In this document: positions 1 to 8,854 of the stretch, in pieces
Numbering within the stretch: position 1 is the first letter of the stretch
Layout of the letters: the number at the start of each line of letters is the position of its first letter
NCBI GenBank assembly: GCA_965233675.1
Contig: OZ247498.1
Span: forward strand, 1,178,001-1,242,000
DNA length: 64,000 nucleotides
Origin: SZUA-309 sp965233675
GTDB taxonomy: Bacteria; Pseudomonadota; Gammaproteobacteria; Pseudomonadales; Azotimanducaceae
Direction: 5' to 3'
Notes under the pieces: model-generated
Seen by the model: the letters and a program-made list of their open reading frames with translations, nothing else
Told to the model about the DNA's origin: nothing
Databases searched by the model: none
Translations under genes and position numbers: made by a program

Positions 1-52
1 TAATTTGTGCATAGAGTCCGCGCTTTTCGCAACCTGCCAGTTGGAGAGCGCT

Positions 53-2839
53 ATGTCGGGCCGAATTTCCGTCTTGATGACGGGAGCAACGCTTCTGTTT
101 TTAACCACCACCGCCTTTGCAGACGGACGACTGCAGGGCCGGGTCGTGACTGGCGAAGTCGCCACAAATCTCGAAGGTGCAGTGGTCCGGATCGCTGAGA
201 TCGACCGTACCGTCACCACCGCCAGAGACGGCCGGTTTTCCTTCGGCCAGATTCCGGCCGGCGCTTATGAGATGACGGTCAGTTATCTGGGCGCCGTTGC
301 CAGCACCCAGCAGGTGACGATCAGCGAAGGACAGACCGAAAACCTGGAGATCTCCATGGGGGGTATCACCGAGGAGATCATCGTTCAGGGTTATCGTTCC
401 GGCACGGCGAGTGCCCTCAATCAGCAGCGAGCTGCAGACACCCTGACCAGCGTCGTCTCAGCGGACGACATCGGCGCGCTTCCGGATCTGAACGTGGCAG
501 AAGCCGTGCAGCGGGTTCCCGGCGTCTTCCTCGAGCGGGACCAGGGTGAGGGCCGGTACATCGGTATTCGCGGGATGGATCCGAACCTGAATACGACGAC
601 CATCAACGGCATGCTGGTGCCTTCCCCCGACTCCGGCGCCCGTTCCGTGGCGCTTGATGTCATTCCGTCCGACCTCCTGGAAGGACTGGAGATCACCAAG
701 ACCTTCACCCCGGACATGGACCTGAGCGCCATCGGCGGCAACGTCAATGTGCGCGCGCTGTCCGCCTATGATCGAGGTGATCGTTCCCTCTCACTGAGTG
801 CAGAGGGGAGTTTTAATGAACTCGTGGACGAGACCAGCCCCAAGCTGGCCGCCTCCTGGACCAACCTGTTCGATATCGGCGGTGGCAGTGACAATCTGGG
901 TGTGGCTGCGGCCATCTCCTGGTTTGATCGTGACTTCGGCAGCGACAACATCGAAACGGGTGGCGGTTGGCCGGATGATCTGGAAACCGTGGGTGGCCAG
1001 GTGTTCCGAGGCGCGGAAGAAATAGAGCAGCGCAGCTATTCCGTGAATCGTGAACGATTGGGTGCCGCGCTCAACTTCGACTACCACGCGGATCGAGGCA
1101 ACTATTACTGGCGTAGTCTGTATTCAGAATTCAGCGACCAGGAATACCGGACCGGCAACACCTATACCTTCGACGATGGCGAAGCCACCTCCGGCAGTGA
1201 TCACAGCGCCAGCTGGGAAGGGGCAACGGTGGAGAAGGCCATGAAGGACCGTCTCGAAGAGCAGGACATCCTCTCCACCATGATTGGTGGCGAGAACGAC
1301 TTCGAGGTCTGGCGGGTCGATTACAGCTATGGCTACTCTTACAGCCGTGAGCGGGAGCCGGACCGCCTTGATACGACGTTCGTGGCCGAAGACCTCCAGA
1401 TCGGCTACACCGACATCGGTCAGATTCCGGAGTTGTTCGGAGAAGAAGCCGTCTACGAGGCGGCCAGTTACGAACTCGATGAGTTCGAACATCTGGATGG
1501 CGATGCGGAAGACCGGTCCCACAACCTCAAATTCAACGTAACCCGTGATCTGTTTCTCGGGGGCTACAACGGCGACATCAAGTTTGGCCTCAGCTACCGC
1601 ACCCGTGAGAAAACCTATGATGCGGATGTGGGCGTTTACGGAGATCCGAACGGCTCGTCCCTCACCCCGTTTGCCACGCCGGCACCACGATACGGCATCG
1701 GCCGCTTCGGTCCGGGCATCAGTGCTTCGGGCCTGCGCCGCTACTTCGAGCAGAACTTCGCAGACCTGGAGTTCGACGAGGAAGACAGCCTGATCGAGTC
1801 GAATGTGAGCAACTACGAGTTGAACGAGGACGTGACCGCGGCCTACCTCATGAGCACTTTCGAGCATGGGGGCTGGCGGGTTCTCTATGGCGTCCGCTAT
1901 GAAGACACGGACTTCGACGCCCTTGGCACCCGACTGGTGGTGGACGACGTGACCGGTGGGGGCGATGCCGCACTGGTGCCGGCGCCGTTCGAGAAGCAAT
2001 ACGATAACTGGCTGCCGAGCCTGAACGTACGCTGGGAAACCGGGAATCTGGTTGTTCGTGGCAGTGCCACCATGACGCTGGCCCGGCCCAACTTCTCGGA
2101 GTTGTCGCCAGGCGGTGAGATCGAGCTGGAAGAAGATGACGGCGAGACGGAACTGACCGCCGAAATCGGCAATCCGGAACTGGATCCCGTTGAGTCAACC
2201 AACCTGGATCTCGGTGTGGAATGGTACCCGGGCGGTGTGAGCATGCTGTCTGCCGGTATCTTCTACAAAGACATCGACAACTTCATCGTGATCGCCGATG
2301 TGGCGGATCAGATCGATCTGGAAGGTCTGGTCGGTGGTCCGGTGGATGATGCGGAAGTGATTCAGCCGATCAACGGCGACAGTGCCCAGCTCTTCGGAAT
2401 CGAACTGGCGGCGGTGAAGCAGTTCGAAAACGGCTGGTATCTTTCTGCCAATGGCACCTACGTGGACACGGAGGCCACGTACCCCGGCCGCGAAGGGAAA
2501 GGCATGCTGCCGCGTACGCCGGAATGGGTCGTGAATGGGGCGGTCGGCTGGGAAAACCGCTTCCTCAGTCTCCGGCTGGCGGCCACCTATCGTGATGTGG
2601 CGCTGCAGGGTTTCGAGGACCTGGAGGACGAGAACTTCGACGTCTACCAGGATGAGCACACCCAGGTCGATCTATCCGCCAAATGGCGCATCACGGACCA
2701 GTGGCAGCTGGCATTCACGGCCACGAACCTGACCGATGAGCCGTTCTACGCGGACTTCGGCAGCCCGCGTTACAACGCTCAGTACGAGGAATACGGTCAG
2801 ACCTATTCCCTGGGCGTCAGATACACCCCGTTCCGATGA
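53..2839 (+). CDS. TonB-dependent outer-membrane receptor
   Basis: This is an outer-membrane TonB-dependent receptor that should import a large or scarce substrate using energy from TonB. I place the start at the ATG at 53, which follows a GGAG ribosome site and opens a clear signal peptide ending near ALA/FADG; an upstream in-frame start would put a hydrophilic tail before it. After the signal peptide there is a carboxypeptidase-regulatory-like domain (about residues 25-110), a plug domain with the typical VPGVFLERD stretch, and a long beta barrel ending in an aromatic/Arg C-terminus (YTPFR). Its stop overlaps the start of the phytase lipoprotein by 4 bp, so the two are cotranscribed. The substrate is inferred to be phytate or its breakdown products, from that coupling only. 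The promoter lies outside the window. Confidence 0.9.
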   Translation: MSGRISVLMTGATLLFLTTTAFADGRLQGRVVTGEVATNLEGAVVRIAEIDRTVTTARDGRFSFGQIPAGAYEMTVSYLGAVASTQQVTISEGQTENLEISMGGITEEIIVQGYRSGTASALNQQRAADTLTSVVSADDIGALPDLNVAEAVQRVPGVFLERDQGEGRYIGIRGMDPNLNTTTINGMLVPSPDSGARSVALDVIPSDLLEGLEITKTFTPDMDLSAIGGNVNVRALSAYDRGDRSLSLSAEGSFNELVDETSPKLAASWTNLFDIGGGSDNLGVAAAISWFDRDFGSDNIETGGGWPDDLETVGGQVFRGAEEIEQRSYSVNRERLGAALNFDYHADRGNYYWRSLYSEFSDQEYRTGNTYTFDDGEATSGSDHSASWEGATVEKAMKDRLEEQDILSTMIGGENDFEVWRVDYSYGYSYSREREPDRLDTTFVAEDLQIGYTDIGQIPELFGEEAVYEAASYELDEFEHLDGDAEDRSHNLKFNVTRDLFLGGYNGDIKFGLSYRTREKTYDADVGVYGDPNGSSLTPFATPAPRYGIGRFGPGISASGLRRYFEQNFADLEFDEEDSLIESNVSNYELNEDVTAAYLMSTFEHGGWRVLYGVRYEDTDFDALGTRLVVDDVTGGGDAALVPAPFEKQYDNWLPSLNVRWETGNLVVRGSATMTLARPNFSELSPGGEIELEEDDGETELTAEIGNPELDPVESTNLDLGVEWYPGGVSMLSAGIFYKDIDNFIVIADVADQIDLEGLVGGPVDDAEVIQPINGDSAQLFGIELAAVKQFENGWYLSANGTYVDTEATYPGREGKGMLPRTPEWVVNGAVGWENRFLSLRLAATYRDVALQGFEDLEDENFDVYQDEHTQVDLSAKWRITDQWQLAFTATNLTDEPFYADFGSPRYNAQYEEYGQTYSLGVRYTPFR

Positions 2840-3858
2840 GCGGCCCATTGGCTCTGCGGGACGGCTTCCGCGCGCGACTGGTGGCGCTCCTGATCGTGCT
2901 GGTGCCTGGGTGCACCAGCACCTCTCCGGTGCAGGTGGCTGCGGTGGCGCCGGACTTCGAAACGGATCCGGTCGCCAACGACGGAGATGCGGCGGATGAC
3001 CCGGCTATCCTGGTGGGCGCGACGGCCAATCGGCTGCTGGGCACGAATAAGCGCGCCGGACTGGCGCTGTATGACCTCAGCGGGTCCGAGCGGGCGTTTC
3101 TTGCCAGTGGCCGGGTCAACAATGTGGATGCCCTGTCTCTGGATGGCGACCGCTTTCTCGCGGCAGCCAGCAACCGCACGGAGATCAGCCTGGACTTATA
3201 TACCGTGGATGTGAGCGGCGACCATATGGCGCTGGTTGCCCGGCAACCCCTGGATATGACGGATCCATACGGTCTGTGCATGGGCCGGACGCCCGAGCCG
3301 TCCGTATTCGTGGGTGACAAGGAAGGCAGGGTCGAGCACTGGGTGATCGGTGATGGTCTGCAGCTCAGCTTGCGTCGCTCGTTTCAGCTGGCCGGCCAAA
3401 CGGAAGGCTGTGTCTACGATCCGGTGGATGGCACGCTCTACGTGGGCGAGGAAGAGCGGGGCATCTGGGCCTTTGCTGTGCAGAGCGGAACACGGCGGCT
3501 GATCGCGTCGGTGGACGGCAGGAATCTGGTGATGGATGTGGAAGGTCTGGACATCTACCACCCGGCCGGCACAAACCCTGGCGAGCGCTTGCTGGTCGCC
3601 TCCAGCCAGGGCGACAACACCTATCTGGTCTACCGGATTCCCGGTGGCGAACAGCTCCTGAAATTCCGCCTCGAGGCAGCGCCGGAGACGGGCATCGATG
3701 GCACGGAGGAAACCGATGGTCTTGCGGTCACCTCCGCTCCGCTGCCGGGCTACCCGGAAGGCATTCTGGTGGTTCAGGACGGCGCCAACGCACCAGCGCG
3801 GCAGAACTTCAAAGGGGTGGACTGGCGGAAAATCCAGGCGCTCATCCCAGAGCAGTGA
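2836..3858 (+). CDS. phy: Beta-propeller phytase (3-phytase), lipoprotein
   Basis: This protein matches the beta-propeller phytase family, which removes phosphate from myo-inositol hexakisphosphate in a calcium-dependent way. A short N-terminal hydrophobic segment ends in a lipobox (LVPGC, Cys about residue 26), so it should be anchored in the outer membrane or periplasm. Family marks include DDPAILVGATANRLLGTNKR near the N-terminus, a repeated blade pattern, and a late EETDGLAV segment. Length (340 aa) is normal for a single-propeller enzyme. The ATG overlaps the receptor stop (ATGA), showing translational coupling. Together they form a phytate scavenging unit; the convergent porin with a Pho box on the other side fits a phosphate-starvation role. 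Family assignment is strong; substrate preference is inferred. Confidence 0.85.
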   Translation: MSGPLALRDGFRARLVALLIVLVPGCTSTSPVQVAAVAPDFETDPVANDGDAADDPAILVGATANRLLGTNKRAGLALYDLSGSERAFLASGRVNNVDALSLDGDRFLAAASNRTEISLDLYTVDVSGDHMALVARQPLDMTDPYGLCMGRTPEPSVFVGDKEGRVEHWVIGDGLQLSLRRSFQLAGQTEGCVYDPVDGTLYVGEEERGIWAFAVQSGTRRLIASVDGRNLVMDVEGLDIYHPAGTNPGERLLVASSQGDNTYLVYRIPGGEQLLKFRLEAAPETGIDGTEETDGLAVTSAPLPGYPEGILVVQDGANAPARQNFKGVDWRKIQALIPEQ

Positions 3859-3880
3859 GCGCCTGATAGCCGAGCGAGGC

Positions 3881-5125
3881 TCAATACCTGAACATCACAT
3901 CCAGCATGATGCGGTTGAAGTCCTCGCTGACCCCATTCTGATCCTGACCCCGTTCGTTGATTAGCAGGGTGCCGCCGAGACTGACGCTGCTGGTCAGGTT
4001 GTAGCTGCCACGGATTATGTGGCCCTTGCCGTCGGTACCGCCGCCGATGAAGTCTGAGTCGGTGAACATGGCGAAGGCCGCGTCTGCTTCCAGGTCCTGG
4101 TAGACGTACCCCAGTTTCCAGGGTCGATGACCGTGCATGAAGTTCATCGTGCCACCGATGGCCCAACCCTGGTCGAATTCCGGCGCATCCAGGTTTTCTA
4201 TGTAGTTGAAGAAGACCGTGGTGGGTGAGTTGCCAACGTTGAACTGGAACTCGCCGAACAGCTCCAGGTCCTGATAGCCGTACAGATATCGATTCAGGGC
4301 GTCCACGCTGTTGCCACGGGGATCGCCATCGAAGGGCACTTCTCGACCTTCAACGCTGCTCAGATCGTAATACCCGGCACCGATCAGGAGTCTGTTGTTC
4401 TCTCCCACCGGGGTGGACCAGTCGACCTGGCCGCCAAACGCCATGTTGTCGGCGCCTGAAGATTCGGAAACCCAGTTGACCAGGGCGTTCGCGCGGAAGC
4501 CACCCCGGTTGAAGTGGGCCAGGAAGCCTTCCGGTCGAACGTCAGAGTCCCAGAGCAGGCCGTTGCCCCCGGCCCGGTGCAGCGGATTCCGGTACTTGCC
4601 GGCGAGAATGCTCAGGCCATCCAGACCGGTTTCCCAGTCAAAGTAGGCAAGATCGACTCGAATCTCCTTGCTGGAAAACCCGTCGCCCAGGGTCTGGTTG
4701 GCCGAAGTGGGGGCATCACCGCCGGTGGAGAGACCGAAGGCGACGTCCACAACGTCATTCACCGCCACGGCCATGGCTGGCCGGGCACGAATACGGTTGC
4801 GGTGACGTTTGTCGTCGGCGAACTCGGCGTCGATGGACTCATGACGGTAGCGGAAATCGCCTTTCCACCGGATCCGGTCAGTCCAGTCGGACATCGCCGC
4901 TGGGGCCGGGGACACGGTCACCGGCGCCTCGTAAGTTTCGATCCGTATCTTCTCTCTGGATTCGAGTGCGTCCAGACGCGCGGACAACTCTGCGAGCTGA
5001 GCCTTGAGTGCGGCGATCGTGGCTGCGTCTTCCTCGGCACGAATCCCGGTCGGGGCCAGCAGGATCAGCAGGGTGATGAGCATCAGGGTGCCCGGCCACT
5101 GCCTATGATTGCGCGGAAGGTTCAT
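3881..5125 (-). CDS. Outer-membrane porin, probable Pho-regulated
   Basis: A 414-residue beta-barrel porin. The ATG at 5125 has a GGAG ribosome site 11 nt upstream; a longer open frame exists but the extra residues are not signal-like. A signal peptide (LLILLAPTGIRAEE) is followed by a short coiled coil (AALKAQLAELSARLDALE) of the kind found in trimeric porins, and then alternating amphipathic strands ending in MLDVMFRY with a terminal aromatic. It resembles the putative-porin family with an N-terminal coil. The gene is convergent with the phytase, 22 bp away. Three 11-bp-spaced GTCA repeats sit about 85-110 bp upstream of the start, so induction by PhoB in low phosphate is likely; phosphate or anion selectivity is inferred from this only. 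Confidence 0.8.
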   Translation of the reverse strand: MNLPRNHRQWPGTLMLITLLILLAPTGIRAEEDAATIAALKAQLAELSARLDALESREKIRIETYEAPVTVSPAPAAMSDWTDRIRWKGDFRYRHESIDAEFADDKRHRNRIRARPAMAVAVNDVVDVAFGLSTGGDAPTSANQTLGDGFSSKEIRVDLAYFDWETGLDGLSILAGKYRNPLHRAGGNGLLWDSDVRPEGFLAHFNRGGFRANALVNWVSESSGADNMAFGGQVDWSTPVGENNRLLIGAGYYDLSSVEGREVPFDGDPRGNSVDALNRYLYGYQDLELFGEFQFNVGNSPTTVFFNYIENLDAPEFDQGWAIGGTMNFMHGHRPWKLGYVYQDLEADAAFAMFTDSDFIGGGTDGKGHIIRGSYNLTSSVSLGGTLLINERGQDQNGVSEDFNRIMLDVMFRY

Positions 5126-5208
5126 ACAGGGTTCTCCGGATGTTGCAGAAATCAGTCGTTCAGCGATGCTCGAATGCCCTGCGGGGCCAGGCCGAGTCCA
5201 GCGCATTT

Positions 5209-5237
5209 TGTGACAAAAATATGACATTAATATGACG
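5209..5237 (-). promoter_or_regulatory. Pho box (three 11-bp repeats) upstream of porin
   Basis: Read on the minus strand, heptamers GTCATA/TGTCATA/TGTCACA recur exactly every 11 bp (plus-strand TGTGACA at 5209, TATGACA at 5220, TATGACG at 5231), each separated by four A/T bases. This is the known layout of PhoB binding sites (two or more TGTCA half repeats, AT-rich spacers). It lies about 85-110 bp before the porin ATG, a position compatible with PhoB replacing a -35 element. Binding is inferred. Confidence 0.75.
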
Positions 5238-5306
5238 CTCAGGTGTCAGGTTCCCCGTTCGATGGATCTGCATGACAGTCAACACGTCGCGTTGGCGACG
5301 CAAATG

Positions 5307-5318
5307 TGACAAGTGTCA
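5307..5318. promoter_or_regulatory. TGACA-AG-TGTCA inverted repeat
   Basis: A perfect 5-bp inverted repeat around a 2-bp centre in the divergent region between the porin and the serine hydrolase. The half-sites resemble Pho-box halves but are inverted rather than direct, and there is no second copy 11 bp away. It could be an operator for another dimeric regulator or a coincidental pair of half-sites. Confidence 0.25.
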
Positions 5319-5458
5319 TAATTCTCCGGGCGAATGTGACAGCGTTTATGACGGTGATGCCTCAAAATCGACGCCCGATTTTCCTCCGAACCGGCAGATC
5401 GGTGGTCATGGCCGGAGCCTGTCGCTAGTCTGACCGTCCATTCCAGGGTTTTACAAGC

Positions 5459-6601
5459 ATGTCCGAGCTGGTCAGGGGTCATACGGCCGAGGGTTTCGAG
5501 CCAGTGCGCAACGCGTTCGCTGAGAATTTTGAAGCCGGGCTGGAGGTGGGCGCTGCCGTCTGCATTTTCCGCAATGGTGAGCGGGTTGTGGATCTCTGGG
5601 GCGGGCACCGGGATCTCGCGGCCACCGAACCCTGGACGGCCGAAACGCTGGTGAACGTGTATTCCACCGGCAAAGGCCCAGCGGCGATCGCTTTCGCAAC
5701 GCTCATCGATGAGGGTCTCGTCGATTACGAAACCCCTGTGCGCGAGTGCTGGCCGGCGTTACGGGCGGGGCAGAATGCATCGTTGAGCATTGGTGATCTG
5801 CTGGCGCATCGGGGTGGCCTCTGTGGCGTCGATGACGTGCTGTCCGTGGCCGATCTGTACGACTGGCCGGAGATGATCGCCCGCCTGGAAAGACAGACGC
5901 CGTTCTGGACGCCTGGAACGGCATCCGGATATCACGCGGTGACCTGGGGATATCTGCCGGGAGAACTGATCCGCCGCCTGGCTGATCAGACGTTATCCCG
6001 GCGGCTGGCGGAAAGACTCTGCGAGCCGTTGGCGGCAGATTTTCATATCGGTCTGACGGCACCGGAAATTGCCCGGGTCGCCCCGCTGATCGGCCCCAAC
6101 CGGGCCCGCGTTCGCCTGGCCAACACGGCAGAATCGCCCGGGCGGCCAGGTCCTCTGCACGCGGTAGCGTTGCAGAATCCTGTGATCCGGCCTTATCAGG
6201 ATGCGTCGAGTGAACCCTGGCAACGGGCGGAAATCGCTGCGTCGAATGGACATGGATCGGCGCGGGGGGTGGCTGGCATATACGCCGGGGTCCTGCCGTC
6301 GGAATCTTCGCTGCTGTCAGCTGAAACCCTGACTGCCTTGACGGAGGAGCGGGTCGGGCTGTCGGAGGATCTGGTGCTGGGGCATCCGATCCGGCGGGGC
6401 GCCGGGGTCATTCTCAACACCAATGGCATGTTCGGGCCCAATGCTGAAGCCTGGGGCCACTCCGGGGCGGGTGGCAGTACGGGCTTTGCCGACCCCGCAT
6501 CCGGCACCGCGTTTGCCTACGTGATGAACCAGATGCGGGATGACGAGGGTCCGAAGACCCGCGCCACCCGGCTGATCGATGCCTACTACGGGTGTCAGTA
6601 G
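5459..6601 (+). CDS. Serine hydrolase of the beta-lactamase/EstB family
   Basis: A 380-residue serine hydrolase of the class C beta-lactamase-like fold (Pfam Beta-lactamase), commonly an esterase such as EstB rather than a true lactamase. The SxxK nucleophile motif is S69-T-G-K72, a Tyr motif appears near residue 160 (YHAVTWGY), and an HSGAGG segment near the C-terminus replaces the KTG motif. No signal peptide is visible, so a cytosolic esterase or amidase is more likely than a periplasmic beta-lactamase. The ATG at 5459 fits the conserved N-terminus. It is convergent with the next small lipoprotein gene, overlapping it by 7 bp. The substrate cannot be read from the sequence. Confidence 0.8.
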   Translation: MSELVRGHTAEGFEPVRNAFAENFEAGLEVGAAVCIFRNGERVVDLWGGHRDLAATEPWTAETLVNVYSTGKGPAAIAFATLIDEGLVDYETPVRECWPALRAGQNASLSIGDLLAHRGGLCGVDDVLSVADLYDWPEMIARLERQTPFWTPGTASGYHAVTWGYLPGELIRRLADQTLSRRLAERLCEPLAADFHIGLTAPEIARVAPLIGPNRARVRLANTAESPGRPGPLHAVALQNPVIRPYQDASSEPWQRAEIAASNGHGSARGVAGIYAGVLPSESSLLSAETLTALTEERVGLSEDLVLGHPIRRGAGVILNTNGMFGPNAEAWGHSGAGGSTGFADPASGTAFAYVMNQMRDDEGPKTRATRLIDAYYGCQ

Positions 6602-6864
6602 GTGCGGAGCGTGTAACCTTGCTCGATCATGCAGTCGCGATAGGCGTCGAACGAGGCGCTGTTGGCATCGAGTTCGCCGTCTGCATTCACCTCGGTTTTC
6701 TGCTCACAACTCTCATGGTCGGCGTTGTATTGCCTGGTGGAAGCGGTGGATTGCCAGTAGTGCGTCGCACTGTCTGCCGTCTGCGCCGGTTCGCTGGATG
6801 CGCATCCGGCCAGGGCCGCTGCGGCAAAGAGCGCCATTGCAGTGGTGTTCATCAATCTCGTCAT
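6595..6864 (-). CDS. Small lipoprotein, unknown function, Pho-box promoter
   Basis: An 89-residue protein with a lipoprotein signal (ALFAAAALAGC, lipobox LAGC). The ATG at 6864 is chosen because a near-perfect AGGAGGG ribosome site lies at 6871-6877; the longer open frame to 6918 lacks a signal. The mature part is hydrophilic and has two further cysteines (HESCEQ and YRDCMIEQGY), which may form a disulfide. The C-terminal AYRDCMIEQGY pattern is seen in several small proteobacterial lipoproteins of unknown role. About 100 bp upstream are two exact TGTCATA repeats 11 bp apart, suggesting PhoB control. It overlaps the serine hydrolase tail to tail by 7 bp. I do not recognise a function. Confidence 0.75.
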   Translation of the reverse strand: MTRLMNTTAMALFAAAALAGCASSEPAQTADSATHYWQSTASTRQYNADHESCEQKTEVNADGELDANSASFDAYRDCMIEQGYTLRTY

Positions 6865-6966
6865 AACAAACCCTCCTCGGTGGTGCGTGTATTCGGGGGA
6901 AGCGCACCGGTTAATCACTGTGGAGAGCAGATTAGCCAGCCGTGCGCGGCGCCTCTACCACACCAG

Positions 6967-6984
6967 TATGACAATTGTATGACA
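6967..6984 (-). promoter_or_regulatory. Pho box upstream of small lipoprotein
   Basis: Two identical plus-strand TATGACA heptamers at 6967 and 6978, exactly 11 bp apart; on the minus strand they read TGTCATA-CAAT-TGTCATA, an almost ideal PhoB site. It lies about 100 bp before the lipoprotein ATG at 6864. The rest of the 282-bp gap (6865-7146) shows no gene. Confidence 0.75.
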
Positions 6985-7146
6985 TCGACTGAAGTGGGAT
7001 AAAGCGCTCGATATGGCTGTCAGGGGGCGGCTTCGGCGAGGGTTGCCGAGTCCAGGCAGACGGAAATGACGGGGTGCCCGGTCGGGTGAGGCGGCTCGAG
7101 AGCGGGCCGCGCTCACCCGGGCAGGTTCAGAGTGGGGTAGACCGGA

Positions 7147-7896
7147 TCAGGGTTTGCGGAACTTCAGCGTGAAGCGGTCCGTATTGCCGGTCACCGAGCG
7201 GCGACCCACTTCGTACTCGAGTGTGTCGTCCGGGCGGTAGTGCAGGTCTGAATAGTCGACGAATTCGAACCCGGCCGCTTCGATCTCCTTGATCATCTGC
7301 ACCGGATCCATACGCCGCCATACTTCACTGTAGTCGCCCTGCATGTGGCGACGGGTGTGATCGACCACACCGTAGATGCCGCCGGACTTGAGTGCCTTGA
7401 AGGCTGCCGCATTCAGATCCCGGCGACCTTCGTCGGTGAAGTTGTGCATGTTGCGGAAGGTGAGGACCATGTCGAGATCGTCTACATCCATGGACAGTCC
7501 ATCGATGTAGAAGCGACGGGTGGTTTCGCTGCGCTTGAATTCACCTTCTGCTTCCACCACTTCGGCGCCGGAGATCGTGCCGTCCTCGATCAGCTTGCCG
7601 ACATTGGTGGTGCCGATGCTCACGTAGAGCTGGCCGTTCTCTTCCAGAACGGGCGCCAGCAGCTTGGTGTACCAGCCGCCGCCCGGCAGCAGTTCCAGCA
7701 CCCGCATGTCTTCTTCCAGGCCGAAGAAGGTCAGGGTTTCGATGGGTTTGCGGTTGGCGTCCCGTGCCACTTCCGCATCGCTGCGGGTGTCGGACGCCAT
7801 GGCCGCTTCCAGCGCTTCGGTGAGGTCTGCGCTTGCGATTGAGGCAAAGCTGGCAAGCACGGTGGCCAGTCCGGCCATGAGGGTTCTCTTCAGCAT
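7147..7896 (-). CDS. Exported SAM-methyltransferase-like protein
   Basis: A 249-residue protein of the class I methyltransferase fold (COG4798-like predicted methyltransferase). Residues 1-23 form a clean signal peptide (LASFASIASADL), so the mature protein should be periplasmic. The SAM-binding motif I is present as VLELLPGGGWYT (about residues 66-77), and a downstream DMVLTFRNMHNF matches the motif IV region. The C-terminus is complete. Periplasm contains no known SAM pool, so either the protein has lost catalysis, binds another ligand, or works before export; the sequence does not decide. It starts with ATG and an AGGAGAG ribosome site and is divergent from the aldolase, with 137 bp between them. 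Confidence 0.75.
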   Translation of the reverse strand: MLKRTLMAGLATVLASFASIASADLTEALEAAMASDTRSDAEVARDANRKPIETLTFFGLEEDMRVLELLPGGGWYTKLLAPVLEENGQLYVSIGTTNVGKLIEDGTISGAEVVEAEGEFKRSETTRRFYIDGLSMDVDDLDMVLTFRNMHNFTDEGRRDLNAAAFKALKSGGIYGVVDHTRRHMQGDYSEVWRRMDPVQMIKEIEAAGFEFVDYSDLHYRPDDTLEYEVGRRSVTGNTDRFTLKFRKP

Positions 7897-8033
7897 CGGT
7901 CGTCACTCTCCTGATGATTGAATCCGTGCGGCTGTATCCGCAGCGGGAGGCGGGAGATTCTCGCACGGTCGAGGGAGGAGTGTCAGCTTGCTGTGTTATC
8001 TTCGCGCCCGATATTCGATCTGAGAGAGGACAC

Positions 8034-8825
8034 ATGCGCGAGAACACCACACTCAAAACCTGGCGGGAAGGCGGGCAGACCATTGGCGCCTGGTTATCCA
8101 TGGCAAACGCCTACAGTGCCGAGTCGCTCGGACGGCTCGGATTCGACTGGGTGCTCGTGGATCTGCAGCATGGCCTGATCGACTACACCGATCTCACCTA
8201 CATGCTGCCGGCGATCAGCAATGGCGACAGCACGCCCCTGGTACGGGTGCCCTGGAACGAGCCCTACGAGATCATGAAGGCGCTGGATGCCGGTGCGATG
8301 GGCGTGGTGGTGCCGATGGTGAACAACCGGGAAGAAGCGCTCAGGGCTGCGGAGGCCTGTCGTTACCCGCCGCGGGGCAATCGGTCGTTCGGCCCGATCC
8401 GCGGCGCGCTGTACGGCGGCAAGGGCTACGCCGCCGAGATCAATGATCAGGTTGCCTGCATGGTGATGATCGAAACCGAGGATGGCATCCGGAATCTGGA
8501 CGAGATCCTCTCCACGCCGGGCGTGGACGGGGCCTACATCGGTCCGTCCGATCTGGCGCTGGCCATCGGTCTGGCGCCTAGAGGCGACAACGATGATCCG
8601 AAGCACGCCGCCGTGGTGCAGGACATTCTGGATGCCTGCAGAAAACATGGCGTGGCTTCCGGCATTCACACCTCGAGTCTCGAGTATGCCCAGAAATACC
8701 TGAGCATGGGCGTGAACATGGTCACCCTGGGCACGGACGGGGGCTGGCTCATGGCCGGTGCGGCCAGGGAACTCGCCGCGGCAAGGGGGACTCAGGAAGC
8801 AGCCCGGGAGAAGACGGGCTACTGA
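8034..8825 (+). CDS. HpcH/HpaI-family class II aldolase
   Basis: A 263-residue enzyme of the HpcH/HpaI aldolase/citrate lyase family, which cleaves 2-keto-3-deoxy acids or 4-hydroxy-2-oxo acids to pyruvate and an aldehyde using a divalent metal. Family marks: DWVLVDLQHGLIDY, PLVRVPWN, the LDAGAMGVVVPMV strand, a metal-binding E in MVMIETEDGI and GAYIGPSDLALAIG. The ATG at 8034 follows GAGAGAGGA; a longer frame starting at 7914 adds a non-conserved leader and would overlap the divergent promoter. The neighbours give no pathway. The exact substrate (hydroxyoxoheptanedioate, deoxyrhamnonate or similar) is unresolved. Confidence 0.85.
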   Translation: MRENTTLKTWREGGQTIGAWLSMANAYSAESLGRLGFDWVLVDLQHGLIDYTDLTYMLPAISNGDSTPLVRVPWNEPYEIMKALDAGAMGVVVPMVNNREEALRAAEACRYPPRGNRSFGPIRGALYGGKGYAAEINDQVACMVMIETEDGIRNLDEILSTPGVDGAYIGPSDLALAIGLAPRGDNDDPKHAAVVQDILDACRKHGVASGIHTSSLEYAQKYLSMGVNMVTLGTDGGWLMAGAARELAAARGTQEAAREKTGY

Positions 8826-8854
8826 GCCGGTCGGTGGGCGCGGTTCGAAACGTC

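Noticed and set aside
5459..6601. An antibiotic-resistance beta-lactamase
   Set aside because: SxxK and Tyr motifs are shared with esterases, there is no signal peptide, and the C-terminal motif is HSG rather than KTG; an esterase is more likely.
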